Assembly (NCBI GenBank): GCA_947396885.1
Contig: OX377206.1
Location: forward strand, 11,648,778-11,712,777
Length of the DNA: 64,000 nucleotides
DNA from: Heligmosomoides polygyrus polygyrus
Lineage: Eukaryota; Nematoda; Chromadorea; Rhabditida; Heligmosomidae
Direction of reading: 5' to 3'
The notes under the pieces were generated by a model. That model was given only the letters and a program-made list of their open reading frames with translations, searched no databases and had not been told where the DNA came from. Position 1 is the stretch's first letter, and every line of letters starts with the position of its first letter. Made by a program: the position numbers and the translations under genes. This document shows, in pieces, positions 53,873 through 63,061 of the stretch.

Positions 53873-54275
53873 TAGACTTGGATCCGATACTGATTCGGAT
53901 ATTTCGAAATTTGTCTTTTTTTTTCAAACCCGGTTAAAAAGAGTGTGCGAGTAATAACATTTTAGAGAAGCTCCGGATCTTGGAGTGATTCAGATGAGAG
54001 TAGCCTTAATAGGAAAGATTTTCAGAGTAACCAAATAACTGTTTTATCTTTGAATTTCACATTGGATATCCGAATCAGATAGGATATCAGTTTTCCTATC
54101 AAAAATCAGTCACCCGAATTTTCTGAAAATTCATCTGCTGAAAATGGCCCCTATCCGAATCACCCTAAGATCCATGCTTTTCAAAGATGCCGTTATTCGC
54201 ACAATCCTTTTAACCAGAATTTGGAAAAAAATGTCGAGTTCGAATTATCCTAATCGGCGTCGGATCCAGTGTCTA
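53873..54275. mobile_element. hAT-type MITE, 403 bp
   Basis: Inverted ends TAGACTTGGATCCGA and TCGGATCCAGTGTCTA with an 8-bp duplication CTGTTTAC (53865-53872, 54276-54283). ATTCGGATATTTCGAA-type inner arms. No coding capacity. Confidence 0.78.
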
Positions 54276-54283
54276 CTGTTTAC

Positions 54284-55192
54284 CACTGTTGGACAGGTAC
54301 AGCCCAAGCTGGGACGTTACGAACACATAAGAATGCGCCGAGAAGCGGCAGATGGCTACTAAAGAAGGCGTGCACGAAGCACGTCGTCGTGTATAGGAGA
54401 CGTGGAAACGAACCTCCCACCTCTCTCCTAGCGCCGCTCATTGCCGTCCTTCGGGCTCATCGAAACCGCCTGCGCCATGTAATTAGCCAAATTTAGGCGC
54501 CTACAACAGCGCTCGTATACGGATAAATTCGGGACGGGAATCTCTAATGCCATGAATAGACGACACACTGCTCCGACTGCTCGCCGCCAAACACTTCTAC
54601 ATGCGAAAGCGTGAATCTAGCGACTTCGGAAAATTCCGTAGCAGTAGCAGCAACAGAGAACCTACTAGAAAGCCGACCTATTCACACTGTTTGCACTATT
54701 AAATACATCAAGTTAAGCAGAAAGATCTACAGACAGACCCAAACCACGCGACTTAACTCAACCACAGCTTACACGCGCGTTTAAAAATTGTGCGAGCTCG
54801 CAGCTGAGCACTACATAAATTCATATTCTCCATGTCAGAAAGAAATCCAAAAATTAGGGGGCTTTGAAACCTTTCCAAACCTTCAGCTATTAGGCTGTCG
54901 CGAAATTAATCTCCGTTTCGAAGTATTCGAGGTATGTATACATAAATAAATAAGTCTTTTATCCAAAATCATTCCGTATCACAAAAAATCACACATACCG
55001 TTTGAAAGGTTTTTTTCTTGCCCTTAAAAAACTTATTTGAATGTCACTCTAGTTTTTCTAGCCGACTTTCCCCAGAGCTCCGTGAGATCATGAACCAAAA
55101 ATCATAAATCATCATCTAATAAATAACAAAGAGAAATTATAAATAAAAAATTTAAAAAATGTACATATATGTGTGTATGCGCATGTGTATAT
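54284..55192. other. No gene recognised in 0.9 kb
   Basis: Frames at 54144-54496 overlap the MITE and carry no motif. Confidence 0.45.
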
Positions 55193-55195
55193 GAG

Positions 55196-55374
55196 CCAGA
55201 CTCATCAATGACTTATAGAGATTTTACGGAGAAATTACAGCCGAAATTCCTGATAACACCAACATTTCACCATATCGACTGTTGATAAGCCGCGTTAATT
55301 CGCGTTTTTTTTTCAGGAATTTCGGCAGTAATTTCTCCGTTAAATCCCTGTAAGCCGTTGATGAATCTGGTCCT
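55196..55374. mobile_element. MITE with GATTCATCAAC-type ends
   Basis: CCAGACTCATCAATG and TTGATGAATCTGG close a palindrome with ACGGAGAAATTAC/GTAATTTCTCCGT arms. Same terminal motif as 11483-11648. Confidence 0.75.
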
Positions 55375-55956
55375 ATGTATTTATGTATAAATACAAATAT
55401 ATATAACATTAGGCTAGTGGTTAATAAAACTAGGTTAGTTGTGTTATAATGCGGTGCAATTGTATTAGAGCATAAGTGTTGACTATATTAGGTTGTCCCA
55501 TAAGTCCCTGCCGTTTTTTAAAACGATTCATTGCGGATTCTCCTGGCGGTCTCTTGCATAGCGCTATATAGCTTTCGAAAGAGAATGATTTGCTCTATCA
55601 GATATTGCATTTCTTTTTTCATAATGAATTTTGACAATTTTTAGGTCGTTAAAATGAAAAGTGAAAAAGTGAAAAAGTGAAAAAGTGAAAAAGTAGCCGT
55701 TTGCGCACCTGTTCTCTCCGCTTGGGTTTGGAATCTTTTGCGCAGTTTTTTATAGCTTTTGAAAGACGATGTTCTGTACTACAAGAATACATGTTGGTCC
55801 TATTTGCACACTTGTCCTTTATTGATTTTTAGGCCATCAAATTGGGACGTCCGAAGGAGAAGTGTTATTTTGCCGACAGCTCCTGCTCTGTGGTTGGAAT
55901 TTTTTGCTCCGTGTTATATGTCGTTCGAAAGAGAATGTCTTGCTCTATAAGAATAT

Positions 55957-58453
55957 ATATATATTTATTACACGAAAAATATCGTGTGGACAACCAACTA
56001 TCGTAGAGACACAAATCAAGGGAACGACCATAAATTATCAATTAATAACGCAAACTAAACAGTAGAAGAAGCAACTACAAGCGAACCTAAAAAAGAAAGG
56101 AGAATAAGGATGAGCGACCGAGTTGATGGACAACATTTAAGGCTGCGACGGTATCATAGCCTGAGATGTAATTTGAGGAATGTCTTAAAGGCATTGCAGC
56201 TCCGTGGTAAATCGTGCTTCTTGCGAAGCTTCTCAAATGAGGAAAGTGTCCTGTGAGTAAAAAAGAAACGCCTACAATTTAGTTTAGCAGTACCAGTATC
56301 ATATTTGACTGGACCACCTCGGGTGTTTGTTGCTCTCACAGTCACAAGATCCTCAAGTTTGATGCCAATTTCCCGATGAACGATTTTGTGAAAAAGGAGG
56401 AGGTCGTTACGCTTTCTTCTAATAGACAGAGTGGGCAATCCAAAATTGAGATTTCTCTCAATACTCGAAGGAATTCGGTCATATAAGAACCCTAGCGCAC
56501 GTATCATGAGCTTCCGGGTGAAGCTATTCTGAACTCTTTCTAGCAAAGCAATTGTCTTCCTTTTATGGGGATTAAAAACAGGAGTACCATATTCCAATAC
56601 AGGCCTGACATATATTTTGTACGCTTGAAGAAGCACATTGGCATCCTTAGTTGATAATGCTCTAAACATATTAAACATTACCTGAGTAGCTTTGTTGGCT
56701 ATCATAGTGCAATGTTTATCGAAATTGAGATCGCTGCGAACAAGAAACCCTAGGTCCAGCAGTTCACTCACACATTTAAGCGAAGTTCCGTTAATAGAGT
56801 ATTGATGCTTCTTGTTTCTATTGCCTAAATGAAGTACTCGTGATTTTTCCTCAGACAAAGGGAGGTCCCAATCCAATGACCACTGGTAGACACTGGTAAC
56901 CGCTTCCTGAAGAACGTCTATGTCATCGGCACTTGATACTGGCTTATAGATTTTGAGGTCGTCAGCAAACGCACAAAACGCAACATCACTCTCGTTAAGA
57001 AGTTTAAGCAAATCATACGTGTAAATATTGAACAAAATGGGGGAAAGCACACCCCCTTGGGGCACTCCGCTGATAGCAGATCTAGGAGCAGAAAAGGAGG
57101 CGTTTACACGAACAATGTACTTTCGGTTAGACAAGAATGATGTAACCCAGGAAACTATGCGCGGATGGATGCCAACAGCTCTCATTTTGTTTAACAACTT
57201 ATTATGTGAAACCCTGTCGAAGGCCTTGCTGAAGTCGAAATAGACAACGTCCACATTTCTACCGTCCTCCAAATTCCTAGTCCAATGATTAAGAGTTTGT
57301 ATCATCGCCGTTACAGTAGATTTACCCTTTTGAAAGCCATGTTGATTTGACGATATGATAGAGTACTTTTGAAGATGTTCTACAATTACCTTCTTTAATA
57401 TTTTCTCAAACAGCCTTGCGAAGATGGAAGTAATGCTAACTGGCCTAAAGCTCGTGGGTACATTATAAGGTGGCTTCTTAGGAATGGGAGTGACAATGGA
57501 ATGAACCCATCTGCTAGGTACCTCAGCCCTCATAAAGCTAAGATTAAATATATACTCTAAAGGACTACTTATTATATGTGCGATTCTTTTAATAAAGCTT
57601 AAGGGAATGTGATCAGGAGTGAGGCTCTCGGACGGTGGCCATTTCAGTAATAGGTTAAGTATTTCCTCCCTGTGAAACCAAACCGAATCATCCATTAGGG
57701 GGAACTCTCTTGATACCGGCCCGGCTTCCTCACTGGATGCGACTCTAAAATATTCCTCAAATGTTGATGCTAACAACTCAGCTTTATCTTTATCCCGGTG
57801 GAGAACTCTGCCGGAAGGAGAGCGAAGAGCAGGTATGTGTAATTTTCCTCGCAGCCGGAACTTCAAGAGCTTATAAAATGCCTTTTTACAACGTGACCCA
57901 ACAATCCTTTTTTCCACCGATGCATTGAATTTTTTGAGTTTCGCATCAAATTTGAGACTCAATTCTCTTGAAATGGCCCAGTCCTCCAGTTTATCTGTTT
58001 GTTTCGCTTTCCGCCAGGCATTCTCCTTCTTCTTATAGAGCCTCTCCAGATAAGGTGGAAGCTTAGACTCAACGAACCTCATGTTTTTAATGGGAACAAA
58101 TAACTCAATGCAGTGGTGAAGAATATTGATAAAGAGCTCGTATTTCTCATCCACCGTACTTACACTATTAAGCGAACCAAACCAGTCCACCCCCTCTAAA
58201 TACCTAATAATGCTGGCGTAGTCCGCAAGAGCAAAGTCTCTTTTGGTCATGGTTAAATTGGAGGCCAAATGGATCTTGATTTGAAAGCGAAGCGCAGCGT
58301 GGTCGCTAGATCCAAGAGGTGGATCAACATGTACCCCGGAAACCAGGCTCCTCTCGCTAGTTAAGACTAAATCAAGAATGCTGTTACCCAGTGTTTCGAC
58401 AAGTACGCACTGGATAAGTGCATGCGTTTCGCACATATTCACCTTTTGGGTTG
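55957..58453 (-). mobile_element. CR1-like LINE insertion, 5'-truncated
   Basis: Inserted in the MITE. Near-identical direct repeats of 46 and 45 bp flank it (55911-55956 and 58454-58498, differing by two substitutions and one indel). This would be an unusually long target duplication. The 3' end on the minus strand is AT-rich (ATATATAT). Confidence 0.85.
56154..58442 (-). CDS. CR1-like LINE polyprotein: endonuclease tail plus reverse transcriptase (762 codons)
   Basis: A single uninterrupted frame. Residues 21-50 (SILDLVLTSERSLVSG, then GSSDHAALRF) are the last part of an APE endonuclease, including the catalytic SDH. A coiled linker rich in lysine follows (130-200). The RT has TPDHIPLSFIKR (275-286), SIVTPIPKKP (315-324), FRPVSITSIFARLFEKIL (332-349), QHGFQKGKSTVTAM (367-380), YFDFSKAFDRVSH (401-413), GVPQGGVLSPILFN (459-472) and the catalytic AFADDLKIY (491-499). 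The thumb and C-terminus continue to HLRL. The true start is lost upstream with the 5' truncation. The protein would prime cDNA synthesis at a nicked chromosomal site. The absence of any stop or frameshift in 2.3 kb means a recent insertion and an active source copy elsewhere. Clade placement (CR1/Jockey group) is from motif style. Confidence 0.93.
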   Translation of the reverse strand: MNMCETHALIQCVLVETLGNSILDLVLTSERSLVSGVHVDPPLGSSDHAALRFQIKIHLASNLTMTKRDFALADYASIIRYLEGVDWFGSLNSVSTVDEKYELFINILHHCIELFVPIKNMRFVESKLPPYLERLYKKKENAWRKAKQTDKLEDWAISRELSLKFDAKLKKFNASVEKRIVGSRCKKAFYKLLKFRLRGKLHIPALRSPSGRVLHRDKDKAELLASTFEEYFRVASSEEAGPVSREFPLMDDSVWFHREEILNLLLKWPPSESLTPDHIPLSFIKRIAHIISSPLEYIFNLSFMRAEVPSRWVHSIVTPIPKKPPYNVPTSFRPVSITSIFARLFEKILKKVIVEHLQKYSIISSNQHGFQKGKSTVTAMIQTLNHWTRNLEDGRNVDVVYFDFSKAFDRVSHNKLLNKMRAVGIHPRIVSWVTSFLSNRKYIVRVNASFSAPRSAISGVPQGGVLSPILFNIYTYDLLKLLNESDVAFCAFADDLKIYKPVSSADDIDVLQEAVTSVYQWSLDWDLPLSEEKSRVLHLGNRNKKHQYSINGTSLKCVSELLDLGFLVRSDLNFDKHCTMIANKATQVMFNMFRALSTKDANVLLQAYKIYVRPVLEYGTPVFNPHKRKTIALLERVQNSFTRKLMIRALGFLYDRIPSSIERNLNFGLPTLSIRRKRNDLLLFHKIVHREIGIKLEDLVTVRATNTRGGPVKYDTGTAKLNCRRFFFTHRTLSSFEKLRKKHDLPRSCNAFKTFLKLHLRL

Positions 58454-59117
58454 GTGTTATATGTCATTCGAAAAAAATGTCTTGCTCTATAAGAATATGT
58501 GTCGCGTTTATTGATTTCTGTTGAATATCAACAAAATGCCAAAAAGAGAGAAATCGTCTTCACCAACAACTCCTTCTCCTTCTTCAGTTATTGATATTCG
58601 ACAGAAATCAGCGTGAGCCAATAAACGCGTCACAAGTTCTTACCGAGCAAGACATCTTCTTCCAAACGATATATAAAACGAAGCAAAAAATCCAACAACA
58701 GAACCGGAGTTTTGGTAAAAATTCGGACGGAAAAGTCGGAATTCCCAATTTGATGGCCTAAAAATCAATAAAGGACAAGTGAGAAAATAGGACCAACACA
58801 TATTCTTGTAGTATAGAACATTGTCTTCCAAATGCTATAAAAAAACTACGCAAAACATTCCGAACCCAAGCGGAGAGAACAAGTGCACAAACGGCTACTT
58901 TTTCACTTTTTCACTCTTGAAAAAACAAAAACAAAACACTCTTTCACAACCTGAAAATTGACGAAGTTCATGATGAAAAAAGAAATGCAATACATGCTCT
59001 CATAGTGCAAATCATTCTCTTTCAAAAGCTGTATAGCGCTATGCAAGAGAATGCCGGGGAAATCCGCAATGAATCGTTGAAAAAAACGGCGGGGACTTAT
59101 GGGAGAACCTAGTATTT

Positions 59118-59176
59118 TCTTCTTCTTCTTCTTCTTCTTCTTCTTCTTCTTCTTCTTCTTCTTCTTCTTCTTCTTC
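59118..59176. repeat. (TTC)n run, LINE tail
   Basis: About 19 TTC units. It forms the GAA tail of the minus-strand LINE. Confidence 0.95.
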
Positions 59177-61905
59177 AGCGTTTGTCCCGCTTCATGACGG
59201 GGTCCGCTTTTCTGGTGCCATGTCGCCATCTTTCCCGATCCCGTGCTAGATCAGGGTGGACACCAGCTACTTTAAAGTCTTTGTGTAACGTATCAGCCCA
59301 GCGCTGCTTCGGGCGCCCTCTAGGCCGTTTTCCAGACACTACGAAGTTAAGGCCTATCTTACGGACGCTGTCTTCCTTTCCACGCAGAACGTGGCCGTAC
59401 CATCGTAATCGAGCTTCACGCATCTTGTCCGCTATCGGCGCGACACCGAACTTCTGCCGAATAGCCTCGTTTCGGATGCGGTCCAGGCGCGTGACTCCAG
59501 CCATCCAGCGCAGCATCTTCGTTTCCATTACGCTGAGGCGACTTTCCGTTTCCTTTGTCGCAGGCCAACACTCAGCTCCGTACATCGCTACCGGCCGGAC
59601 GACGGTTTTGTAGATCTTCGACTTTAAGCGCTCTGGCATCTTCTTGTCGCAGAGTACTCCAGTCAACGAGCGCCACTTCGACCAAGCTGCACTCACGCGT
59701 GAGTTCACTTCAACCATCAGACTGCCATCAGAGGCTATTGCTGATCCCAGGTATTTAAACACCGAAGTGCGTGCAAGCTTAGTACCGTTAATCTTAATTT
59801 AGCCGGACTCATTTACGTCAGTCGTGAAATACTCGGTCTTCTTGACGTTCAATTTGAGTCCGAACATGGCCAGGCGGTCGCACCAAGCTTGCACCTCTCG
59901 CTCGAGCTCACCTTTGTCTTCGCAGGCGAGCATCGCGTCATCAGCATAAAGCAGCGTCCATGGAACAGGCTGCTGAAGATCTCGTGTAATGGCATCCATG
60001 ACGACAACAAAGAGGAGCGGAGAAAGCGCTGAACCTTGGTGCACCCAGACAGAGATGGGAAACTCCATTGAGGTTCCAGCTGCAGCTTGCACTCTACTCT
60101 TTGGGCAAGAGTAGAGCATCCACACCCACTCTATAAGTTCCTCAGGTACGTTGTGTCGTCGCAAGGCGTACCATATAACCTCACGCGGTACGCGGTCGAA
60201 AGCCTTCTCCAAGTCGAGAAAGGCGATATGCACCGGCTTCTGTCTCTCGCGATGCTTCTCCACCAGGAGGCGGGCGGCGTGTATAGCATCAATGGTCCCA
60301 CAACGAGCCACGAAGCCGCACTGATTGCTGGAAAGCTTTACGATTTCGCGAATTCGGCTATCGAGGATCCGCTCGAAGATCTTCATGCTGTGCGAGAGCA
60401 ACCGAATCGGACGGTAATTTGAGCAGTCTGCAGGGCTGCCCTTCTTCTTCCAAATCGGGATCGTCGTACTTTCCTGCCAAACATCAGGCACCTTCTTCTC
60501 CGCTACAACCTGGTTGAAAAACTTGGCCAACCACTCAGCAGAGTACCAGAACTTCGACTTCCATAAATCAGCTGGCAAGTCATCTGGACCAGTCGCCACC
60601 AGTCGCCTTGCCCGGTCTCATCATCCTCAGAGCCGCGTCAGTTTCCTCCACAGTGATTTTGTGGACGGGGCCGTGGATAGGAGCCACAGAAGGGACGGCC
60701 GGATGAGGGAACTCTTCAGTCGAAATTCCCTCGAAATAATCGCACCATCGCTTCAAGGCCTTTTTGCGCTCTGTCAAAAGATGGCCGTTCTCATCATTGA
60801 TGCCAAAGAACTTCTCTATATCCTCGGATTGGCGATGACGGTTTTTCGCAAGTCGGTACAAATACCGCTCGCCATCGCGCGACTCAAGCTTCTCGTTGAC
60901 ATCTCCATAATGAGTGGCTTTCGCAACAGCCACGGCCTTCTTTGCAGCTTTCTTCGCTTCTTGGTACTTCCGCCAGTTATCGGCTGTCTTTTCGCCGAGA
61001 AACACGTGATAGAGCGACTTCTTCTCTCGAACCTTCGCTTTCACGTCGTTTGTCCACAGCCATGCCTGCATGTCGACCTTTCGTCGTCCAGGCTTCGTAG
61101 TGCCAAGTTCTGACCTCGCAGCTTGAAGTATCGCGTCGGTCGCTTTCTTTCAAGTTTCGTCGACAGTCGTGACCGTCGGTACGCGAGAAATCACAGCTGC
61201 TTCTTTCTCTTTCATTCGCCACCACTTGATTCTTGCAGCACCGCATCGCTCAACCTGCTTCATCCTCGGAGGAGCGATCTTCAAAGTGCAGATCAGCGGA
61301 CGATGCTGTGGGGCGACCGTTTCATACGGCACGATCTTCGCGTCTGTGACGAGATTTCGGTCACGATCTCTCACAAGGACGAAGTCTATCTGCGTCTTTG
61401 TGTTCCCACGATAGAACAAGATAAGGTGGGAGTTGCGTTTGCGAAACACGGTGTTCATTATGGTGAGGTTAAGCGAATCCGCATATTCAAGGATACGCTC
61501 ACCATCTGTGTTACGCAACCCATAGCCGAATCCACCATGACAGCTGTACCCGTCTTTCGTAGCGCCTACGTGCCCATTGAGGTCACCAGCGACGATGATG
61601 ACGTCCTTCGACGGTACCTCTGCTGTCTTCTCATCAAGCAGGCTCCAAAACTCACCCTTGGCTTGATCGGAACAGCCAGTCTGCGGAGCATACGCAGAGA
61701 AGAAGTGGAAGAGTCGTTCCTTATCGGCGACAACGATCTTCATCAATCGATCGTCAAAGCGCTCGACGCTTACAATCGAGTCTCGGAAACGCTCGGAGAC
61801 GATTATACCAACACCACTGGTGGTCCTGGGACTTCCACATAGAACGGCCTTGAAGCCACGTCCTATATCTCTTGACTTGCGGCAGGACCACCTCGTCTCC
61901 TGCAC
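59120..61905 (-). mobile_element. APE/RT LINE with (GAA)n tail and 14-bp target duplication
   Basis: AACCTAGTATTTTC lies at 59106-59119 and 61906-61919. Between them is a minus-strand LINE whose 3' tail is a run of about 19 GAA units (plus-strand TTC, 59118-59176). The 5' end is truncated just before QETRW of the endonuclease. The target was the terminal TIR base pairs of the adjacent MITE. Confidence 0.94.
59175..61905 (-). pseudogene. LINE endonuclease and reverse transcriptase, frameshifted
   Basis: 61905-61150: APE endonuclease from QETRW (metal-binding E) through HFFSAYAPQTG, VAGDLNGHVG, IDFVLVRDRD and QHRPLIC (catalytic H); the first asparagine-bearing strand is missing. 61071-60580: linker with VDDAAL-like end VEETDAALRMMRPGKATG. 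60599-59799: RT with ATGPDDLPADLWK, NYRPIRLLSHSMKIFE, AFLDLEKAFDRVPREV, VHQGSALSPLLF and the catalytic LYADDAMLACE. 59762-59175: C-terminus FKYLGSAIASDGS, MLRWMAGVTRLDRIRN, RLRWYGHVLRG and GRPKQRWADTLH. The four parts are in three frames, so it is inactive. The style (QETRW..DIG, YADD, WYGHVLR) is close to RTE/BovB-type elements often annotated as craniofacial development protein 2-like, but the clade is not certain. Confidence 0.9.
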
Positions 61906-61919
61906 AACCTAGTATTTTC

Positions 61920-62544
61920 ATTTGTAAAATTTAGTTGTTGTTAAAAACACAATTTAAAAAATATATATCACCTAATACACTATTAACAAAGTTACCTTCT
62001 TCACTGATGAGCCTTGGGGTAACTAATTGTAAACATGTTTTGTATGAAGATAGAGGCGGAACAAAACATGTTTAATGTTATTGTTGTAACTGCTTTGGTT
62101 GTTACTTGTCTTCCACTTGTGATTGTTGTAATATTGAGTGATTTAAAGTACAGATATGCAACTGATTCTATCTAATTCTATATGGTTGATGGGGAATTGA
62201 GTTTAGAACTGTTAAAGTACTGAGAGATCTAAATAATTTAATTTATTATTAACTGATTCTAATGAACCGTCGCGAGTGACGAGTCATCATGCTTCACGAA
62301 CTTAAATTGGGACATTCTGTGACAGCGACATCCCGTAGCCCGGGACAAGCATAACTCCAACGCCGCGCGAACCCACGGTGCGCGACGAAATTGGACGAGT
62401 TGTTGCGGTCGGACTGCTTCCGATAGGGACGGCTAGTAACGCTTCCGACAGGGACGCATGGTGACTCGCGCTAGAGCGCGAAAGTGTATGCCGGTGACGT
62501 CGATCGAGCTTAAGAAGGAAAGAGACATGAGGTGAGTATGATAC
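61920..62544. other. No gene; small mariner fragment at 62283-62330
   Basis: The plus strand at about 62283-62330 reads IMLHELKLGHSVTA, matching the N-terminus of the 40-kb mariner transposase (IMLHEFKLRHSVSEA). The rest is unassigned, including a CG-rich stretch (62330-62510) with two GACAGGGACG/GATAGGGACG blocks. Confidence 0.55.
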
Positions 62545-62712
62545 AATCTTATGTTTCCTGGTAAAGAAGTGGGATACAACACTGTCTTGTTCATCGGATG
62601 GCCACCGCAAGTTACTCCTTGGGCCAAATACGCATTCAAGCCGTTTCCATCCCGCACAAGTAGAGTAACGCACCCCAACGGGGATTGATTATCGCCGTCC
62701 TCCACCGCTTAT
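62545..62712 (+). mobile_element. SINE-A, 5'-truncated old copy
   Basis: CTTGTTCATCGGATGGCCAC, GGGCCAAATACGCATTCA, and CAAGTAGAGTAACGCACCCC follow in order. The tail is eroded. Confidence 0.8.
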
Positions 62713-63061
62713 GCTCTGAGAGGGATTTAAACACCTTTGTCGCAAGCCAGCATTCATCGCTACTACATGGGTTCAGGTTTTCGACTTACTAGGATTTTAG
62801 AAACTGGGTCTAACTGGGCAACCAGGTTGGCGTAGTTTACTTATTTCTGTCTTTGCCTATTTATTGTATTTTGTTATGTCGGAAATAATTCAAGAGCGGC
62901 CACAACCAGCTAGGATTGTACCCTAGGAACGACACATGTCTATCTACTATTTAGGCATTTAGATAGACGAATTTAAGAACAGATTTGAATACCATCTAGA
63001 TATACATCATGCATCCTTGGAGCTAAAACTGGCAAAACACTTAAAAAACTAGTCGAGAAGC
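62713..63061. other. No recognised feature
   Basis: Unique-looking AT-rich sequence. Confidence 0.4.

Larger units (their letters stand above)
55488..59112. mobile_element. Palindromic mariner-like MITE, split by a LINE
   Basis: Ends TTAGGTTGTCCCATAAGTCC and the complement of CTTATGGGAGAACCTAG, with TA at 55486-55487 and 59113-59114. Without the LINE (55957-58453) it is about 1.1 kb and matches 28908-29916, with the asymmetric centre in the reverse orientation. Confidence 0.85.

Noticed and set aside
54144..54496. Two overlapping plus-strand frames
   Set aside because: The first begins inside the hAT-type MITE and neither shows a motif.
59182..59613. 143-codon plus-strand frame, and the 239-codon plus-strand frame at 61123-61842
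   Set aside because: Antisense shadows of a LINE whose real protein motifs (endonuclease, YADD, RWYGHVLR) are on the minus strand.
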